A stretch of DNA of 64,000 nt from positions 27,651,016 through 27,715,015 of the forward strand of contig NC_052475.1 of assembly GCF_009730915.1 (NCBI RefSeq). The letters are read 5' to 3'. Position numbers and translations under genes: made by a program. The stretch is from Dioscorea cayenensis subsp. rotundata. Taxonomy: Eukaryota; Streptophyta; Magnoliopsida; Dioscoreales; Dioscoreaceae. The notes under the pieces were generated by a model, which saw only the letters and a program-made list of their open reading frames with translations, made no database searches and was not told the DNA's origin. How positions within the stretch are numbered: the stretch's first letter is position 1; every line of letters begins with the position of its first letter. Below, piece after piece: positions 58,901-64,000 of the stretch.

Positions 58901-61699
58901 CATCAGTTGCAGTGTTACTAGAAAAGGCAAGATGTCTAGTAGGAATATTAGTTGGTGCACTGGAAAGGCTTCACGCAAAAACCATCAATTCATGTGGAGA
59001 AACAAATACTAATTTTCCATTGACAGAGTCTGATCACAACATGCGGATCTCTTTTATTTTGGAACTGATAATGTGCATTGTTAGGCTTGTCAATGCTTGC
59101 TTCACAATCCTTGATGAAAGTGGTTCAGTTAGCAATGAAGCCTGCAGCATGGTTATGAATATAATTGATTCCATTCAGCAGAGTGGATATGATGTTTGCA
59201 ATATGCATGACATATTCCTACATTGCTTGCATCTGTCCACAACATGCCACTCCCATACCCTAAGCACAGGAAGTACACACCCTGATGAGGTATCAATAGG
59301 TGTTAATGTAGGATTTCCACATAATGTCTGTTTTTTCAGTCAGGAAAAGCAGACACTTGATATCATAAAAAAAATCATAAAACATGGGAATTATTGGGCA
59401 GCTTACAAAGCTGGAAAACGTGCTTGTTCTGAAGGTTTCTGGTTAGCAGCTGCTTTTACTTTTAGAAAGTTGATAGAATGTGTACGATCAAATTCTTATC
59501 GCTGCTGGATCAGATCTTTTATCTTATTTTCAGGCTCTGAAAGTGAGATCAAACTTCTTCTCTTTCCAAAGGCAGGAGCAGAATTGATAAATGAATTACA
59601 CAAAAATAGTGATTGTGAGAGGCCTTTAAGTTGTGTTGAAGCTGAGTTGAAGCAAAATGTTGAAGAAAATTATGATTTGCATGATTTTGACAAGAAGCTT
59701 CCCAGGGTTTATAGCAGGCTTTATTCGTCGGTGCAAAGCTTAGCAGCAGCTGGACACTCAGATGGTATATACTGCTTCCAGATGTGGTTCCTAAGTCTCA
59801 GAGCTAAGATTTTAGAAATTGTGGCGGAAATGCTTGGACTCCTTAATTCGCATATGATTACCATGGAAAACCTTGCAAAAGAGGTTAAAAGAAATGCACA
59901 CATGAGTGGAGCTGTTATGCCAAATATTAGTGATTTGGTAGATAAGTTTGCTAATATTTCTTCCCGGCTGAATAATCTAGCAAAAGCGTATGACACACTT
60001 GCAACATCTTTCTTAGATATTGATTTCTCTAGTGTCGGGAATATGTTGAGGTTTGCTCTTAATTGTTCACTGCTGGCATTTTCTGCTACCTTTGCTTTCA
60101 ACTTCTTCAGCTTGCCTTCTTTTGAGAGCATAATCTCTTATAGTTCACAGAAGTTGGAAAACCATCCACCTACTGTTCTTTTACAGGATCTTGTTGACCG
60201 ACTTTGGGGTATTGATGACAATATTGTTCTGCCACTTCAGCAATTTATGGTTGGTTCTGGGGAATTAATGTGCTATCCTCAGTCCAGGACACAAATAAAC
60301 AAATCTGACCACAAAAATCAGTGTTCGTTGTCGATTAGTAGTTTTGCTGTATCTAATATTCTTAAAATTCATGAAGATGCAAAAAAAGTGAAAGATGATG
60401 AAGATCTGTATGTGCTTTTCAAGAGAGCTATGCAGCTTCTCTCTGACATTGTAAGAAAATGGATGGAGTTGCCTTTTCAGCTTCCCAAGTATTTCTTCAG
60501 AGTAAGGTATGCATTTAAAAGACCACTTAAAAATTCTAATTATTTAAATATTACTTCACCGATCAAATTTAAATGTCAATTATAGAACACTGATACGCTC
60601 ACATTTTTATTTAAAAAAAAACTGGGAATCATTATTTTGATTTTCATATAAGTATATCAACTCTAAATTCATGAACGAATTGTGGACTTATATTGAGATT
60701 TGAGTGAATTATGAAGGCTGAATTGTTTATAACTTCATATATTTCTGCATTTTGGTCCAGTTGGTTTGGTAGGCTGGATTATATTGATCAAACTTGAGTC
60801 AGATTTGCTTTTTTGGTCCTGTTGGCTGAGTATGCTGTTCAATGTTTACTGATGACTGATTGACACCTTCATGCCCACCTCCTCAATTAGCTATGATTAT
60901 TTATTATTGCAGATGATTATTAGCTGGCCAAACCCTCTAGATAGCATTTAAGTTACTAGATTTTTTAATTTAAAAAAAAAAAAAATCAAAGGCATACATA
61001 CTGCATCTCCCTGGATTTTGCTCAAATAGTTTGATGTACACATAACCAGAGAAGTTTTTGCTAAAAGGGAATAGGGGTTACTCGCCAGCCCTTTTGGTTC
61101 TTATATTGGTTAAGCTTGCATAGATCCTGTAGATAACCATGTTGAAAGTTTCTGCTTTCAGGCCTTGCACTGGTGCCGAACTTTTCGTATTCAATGCAGA
61201 TTCCAGACCAGAAGGGGAACTCTCCATCTTCCCTGGCTTCCAGCTATCTCTAAATATTTGCATCCAATTAAAGAATGCTGGATCAAATGTTCAGGTTTGT
61301 GAGATGCATTGTGTTATCACTACAAGCTTATCCCATCGAGTGACCACCGGAGCTGAAGGGAGAGACAGACAAGCAAACATCACATTTGAAACTGAAAAGA
61401 TTGAAGAAATGGTTAAATTGAATGAGATGTTACTGCTGCATTTGAGATTCGACAGCAAAGATACTCATAGAAAACATTCAGCAGTGTTTGATAGTAGTGA
61501 TACTGCGACAACATTTATATCTTTCAAACCCAATGAAAGAGGTCAGGGATTCTCAACTTGCCTGCTGGATGTTTCTGCATTCCCTGAAGGTGCATATCAA
61601 ATTAAGTGGCAAAGTTGTTGTATTGATAAGAATGGTTCTTATTGGAGTTTACTGCCATTGAACACTGGTTCTATCTTCACAATAAAAAATAAACCTTGA
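55925..61699 (+). CDS. INTS7: Integrator complex subunit 7
   Basis: Seven exons, 55925-56000, 56668-57110, 57432-57614, 57882-57989, 58201-58389, 58471-60506 and 61162-61699, give 1190 residues with all junctions in frame. The N-terminal part is an alpha-solenoid with INTS7 features: MEWSIELEKALRSNLSG, GRQIEAIEQIGWNLKEWS, ALRLFGCWADLAKDS, KASLFAAGCLCRLSEDFA and CLSFLIVQG. The C-terminal exon begins RPCTGAELFVFN, the conserved start of the beta-rich terminal domain (LSIFPGFQLSLNICIQL). INTS7 is a scaffold subunit of Integrator, which cleaves snRNA precursors and attenuates Pol II transcripts; plants need it for snRNA 3'-end processing. Met 10 (MEWSIEL) is an alternative start that lies closer to the conserved region. 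Exon 6 is unusually long, over 2 kb. Confidence 0.95.
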
Positions 61700-62570
61700 C
61701 GCACTCTTATCAGGTATTCACAATTCTTCTAGATTTTTTTTTGTGACAGGCACTCAAATTTATCTTTAAACACATTAGTATTGTGAATTTTCCACTTCTC
61801 ATTGATGATTTTCTTCCATTTGTTCAACTACTTGTGTGCAATCTTTTTGGACATTTCCAGTAAAACCGCCAATTTTGGTTTCATAGACTTTCCTCCGTTT
61901 TGTGTTCCTTTTTTTCCTTTGTCTTAATTTTTTTTTTTATCATTTGTAAAATTTTTTATTGGCAATAAAATTTGGCATAGATCGCTAGATGGAAAAAAAT
62001 TGACTTTTCCTGGTTTGGTCCTTTAGATTTTTCCCTAAATTTACATTTTTCCCTTTAGTTTTTTATGATATAAATATTTTCTCCATTAGTGATTAAATGA
62101 CTTTTTATATAATCAATAAATTATATATATATATATATATATATTAATAAGGTGGATAAATCACTATGAATAAAAAAGGGCTTGGTATCAACATGGTGGA
62201 ATTAGTTTTCTGTTCTTTTTTTTCTATCTGTTCTGTGCTTGTACGTTATGTTTCATTTTCAATAAATCTGTGGTTTATCTATTTTTATTTTAAAAAAAAA
62301 ACATGTTAGAATTAGTTACCTCAATGCTTGCTAGGGCGCATTAGTGGCACACTTATTAGTTAATCTAATCCAAAGGTTGTGCGTGCAAAGATGCTAAGTT
62401 AATCCCTCTCTATGTTTCAACTTAATTAATTTTGTAAATTTATTGAGAAATACCACAGGGACTGAAACAAAAACGTCTGTATTTTCAGGGACTTGTATAA
62501 AATTTTACACGATGATTAATAACTTTCGGCGTGAAAACGGAGGATCGTGGGATAGCGGAGAACGGAGGAG
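61700..62570. other. Spacer between INTS7 and the VTT-domain gene
   Basis: Holds the INTS7 3' UTR, a (TA)n run near 62125-62145 and the proximal promoter of the next gene. No other gene is supported. Confidence 0.55.
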
Positions 62571-62878
62571 ATGGCGAATGGTGTGGTGCGCTTGGGAGCG
62601 GCGGCCGCGGTGGTCGTTGCGCTTGCGATCGGAGCGAGCCGGAGGTATGGATGGGACGGGGAGGCGGCGCTGGCCGCTTTCCGGGGGATCAAGGACCGGC
62701 TTGGCTTCTGGGCCATTCCCATCTATGTGGGCGCTCACACCCTCACCCTCGCACTCTGTCTCCCATCTGCCGTCTTCTTCGAGGCCGGCGCTTCCCTCCT
62801 CTTTGGTTTCCTCCCTGCTATCCTTTGCGTCTTCGCTGCTAAAGTCCTTGGCGCTTCTCTCTCCTTCTGGATTGGACG
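62571..62878 (+). CDS. TVP38/TMEM64 (VTT/SNARE-associated Golgi) protein, first exon
   Basis: The first coding exon gives 102 full codons before a CG/GTCAGT donor at 62879. A signal-anchor-like hydrophobic start (VVRLGAAAAVVVALAIG) is followed by GFWAIPIYVGAHTLTLALCL, then PSAVFFEAGASLLFGFLPA and AAKVLGASLSFWIGR. This is the start of the VTT domain (the F/Y-x-x-G-x-x-x-F-G half). TVP38/TMEM64-type proteins are multi-pass Golgi or endomembrane proteins; related VTT proteins act as lipid scramblases. The remaining exons lie beyond the window, since I find none in the 1.1 kb that follows. The AUG at 62571 is the first in this frame. Confidence 0.85.
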
Positions 62879-64000
62879 GTCAGTGGCTTCCTCTTTGTCT
62901 CTGACCTTCGCGTATTATGCTATGAGATCCATATGCTTGTTATACTGTACACGAATTTGGGGTGTTTATGAAAATTTTTTGAAATGGGAACAGGAAACTA
63001 GTGTTTTTTTTATTTATTTATTTATTTTTCAAATAAATGTTTGATGAAATAAGAAGCTTATGGGATGTGTAGATGACGGATGGCTTTACTGAAGGCGGAT
63101 AATGTTGGATATGATGGGAATACAGGATCCAAGGATTATTGAAGAGGTTTGGGTTGGAATAAACTTTGAAAGGCTTAATCTTTAGATTATGAGTTGGGCC
63201 TGAAGAATCATGAACTTTGGAATTTCTTTGAGATTGAAAGCTAACTTAGAGAGGAATTTTTGGAGATTCAATTGATATTGAACACCTTACCAACGTCTAG
63301 ATCTTGCTTGGGTCGTCTGGGCGCTCTTTCTGTTTTGGGAAGAGATAATGGGACTTTTATTTCACCACAGAGGAGCTCTGGTCAGTGTGATTAGTGACAT
63401 TTACTTTTGTGAGTTGATATTGAAATTTGACTGCATTAAAATTTTTTGCAATTGTAGGATACTGTGTTACTCGCTGATTGTTCACTTTGTTAGGCTTTAA
63501 GAAGGAATAGGTCTGTGATCAGATAGTGTCGCTCTTTTAGTTAATATATTAATATATCTTGTCTAAATCGACAGATATATATATATATATATATATTTAT
63601 TGGATAGAGGGTATTCCTGTTTGGGTTGTTTTTGCTAGATCTAATGCCTATAAAATGTAAACCAGTGAAAGATACTTATGAAAATGGCAAATACTGTTTA
63701 CTTCTTGACTCATGTTAATAACTTGTGGTTTATATAGGAGGAATCATTATTGTTTGTATGAAGATTCCATGCTTACATCACAGGGTGAGTTTAGCTAGAA
63801 TAAAGTGGGACTTTTAAGTTATTAAGTGGTTGAAATAGTGTTGAGTTCGAAAAGGGTATAATTTTAGGAGGTGCGGCATCCATACTTTTCCCTCCAATAT
63901 CACATGTTGAAACTGTGGGTGGATTGCGCTTGCACCATTCGTGAGATATGTGTGTATTTAAATCCACTTGTCTTATTACATAAGAGGTACATGTGGTGTC
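62879..64000 (+). other. Intron 1 of the VTT-domain gene (incomplete)
   Basis: AT-rich intron-like sequence with a (TA)n run near 63577-63595 and no further coding exon that matches the family. The gene continues past the right edge. Confidence 0.55.

Overview
The window is plant nuclear DNA: intron-rich genes with GT-AG introns, plant-only families (INDETERMINATE-domain zinc finger, PADRE/DUF4228, WAT1-related transporter), a nuclear tRNA-Trp, AT-rich spacers full of (TA)n and (TC)n microsatellites, and plant mobile elements (Ty1/copia, Tourist-like and hAT miniatures, L1-type LINE debris, a tRNA-derived SINE). It is an angiosperm. A non-grass monocot such as yam would fit, but the sequence does not settle this.

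Layout: the last coding exon of an unidentified gene (164-342, +); an IDD zinc-finger factor (1943-3590, +); a long bulge-free hairpin behind a TATA box that looks like a miR477-family precursor (4563-4689, +); a NIPA-type magnesium transporter (7848-11068, +) whose leader carries a chain of overlapping uORFs; sterol delta8-delta7 isomerase HYD1 (11455-12963, -), convergent with it; a Tourist-like MITE (13451-13770); an SRC2-like C2 protein with an ABRE promoter (14461-15216, +); tRNA-Trp (15771-15842, -); a coiled-coil USO1/BRANCHLESS-TRICHOME-like protein (16535-18870, -); calnexin (20656-24115, -) with an exact ER-stress element upstream; and a WAT1-related transporter (24904-27080, -) with a GC-AG intron.

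From 27.3 to 38.4 kb the DNA is mostly repeats: a possible degenerate CACTA-type element holding an L1 fragment, a second L1 3' end, one intronless PADRE gene (32951-33646, -), and AT-rich spacer. From 38.5 to 46.3 kb lies a decayed, colinear copy of Tudor-SN (TSN1), minus strand, invaded by a 745-bp Tourist-like element and a young 4.8-kb copia element. A small unrecognised ORF and a fragment of a Tat-type gypsy LTR follow. The right part holds a 12-exon secretory-type amidase (47996-51556, -), a SINE, a 795-bp hAT miniature with a perfect 8-bp target duplication, Integrator subunit 7 (55925-61699, +), and the first exon of a TVP38/TMEM64-type VTT protein (62571 onward, +) that runs off the window.

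Exon boundaries were worked out by hand; every complete multi-exon model keeps its reading frame across all junctions. The genes are unrelated housekeeping and regulatory loci, not a cluster. The most notable observations are the miR477-like hairpin, the linked uORFs on the NIPA leader, the exact ERSE next to calnexin, the frame-supported GC-AG intron, and the Tudor-SN relic.
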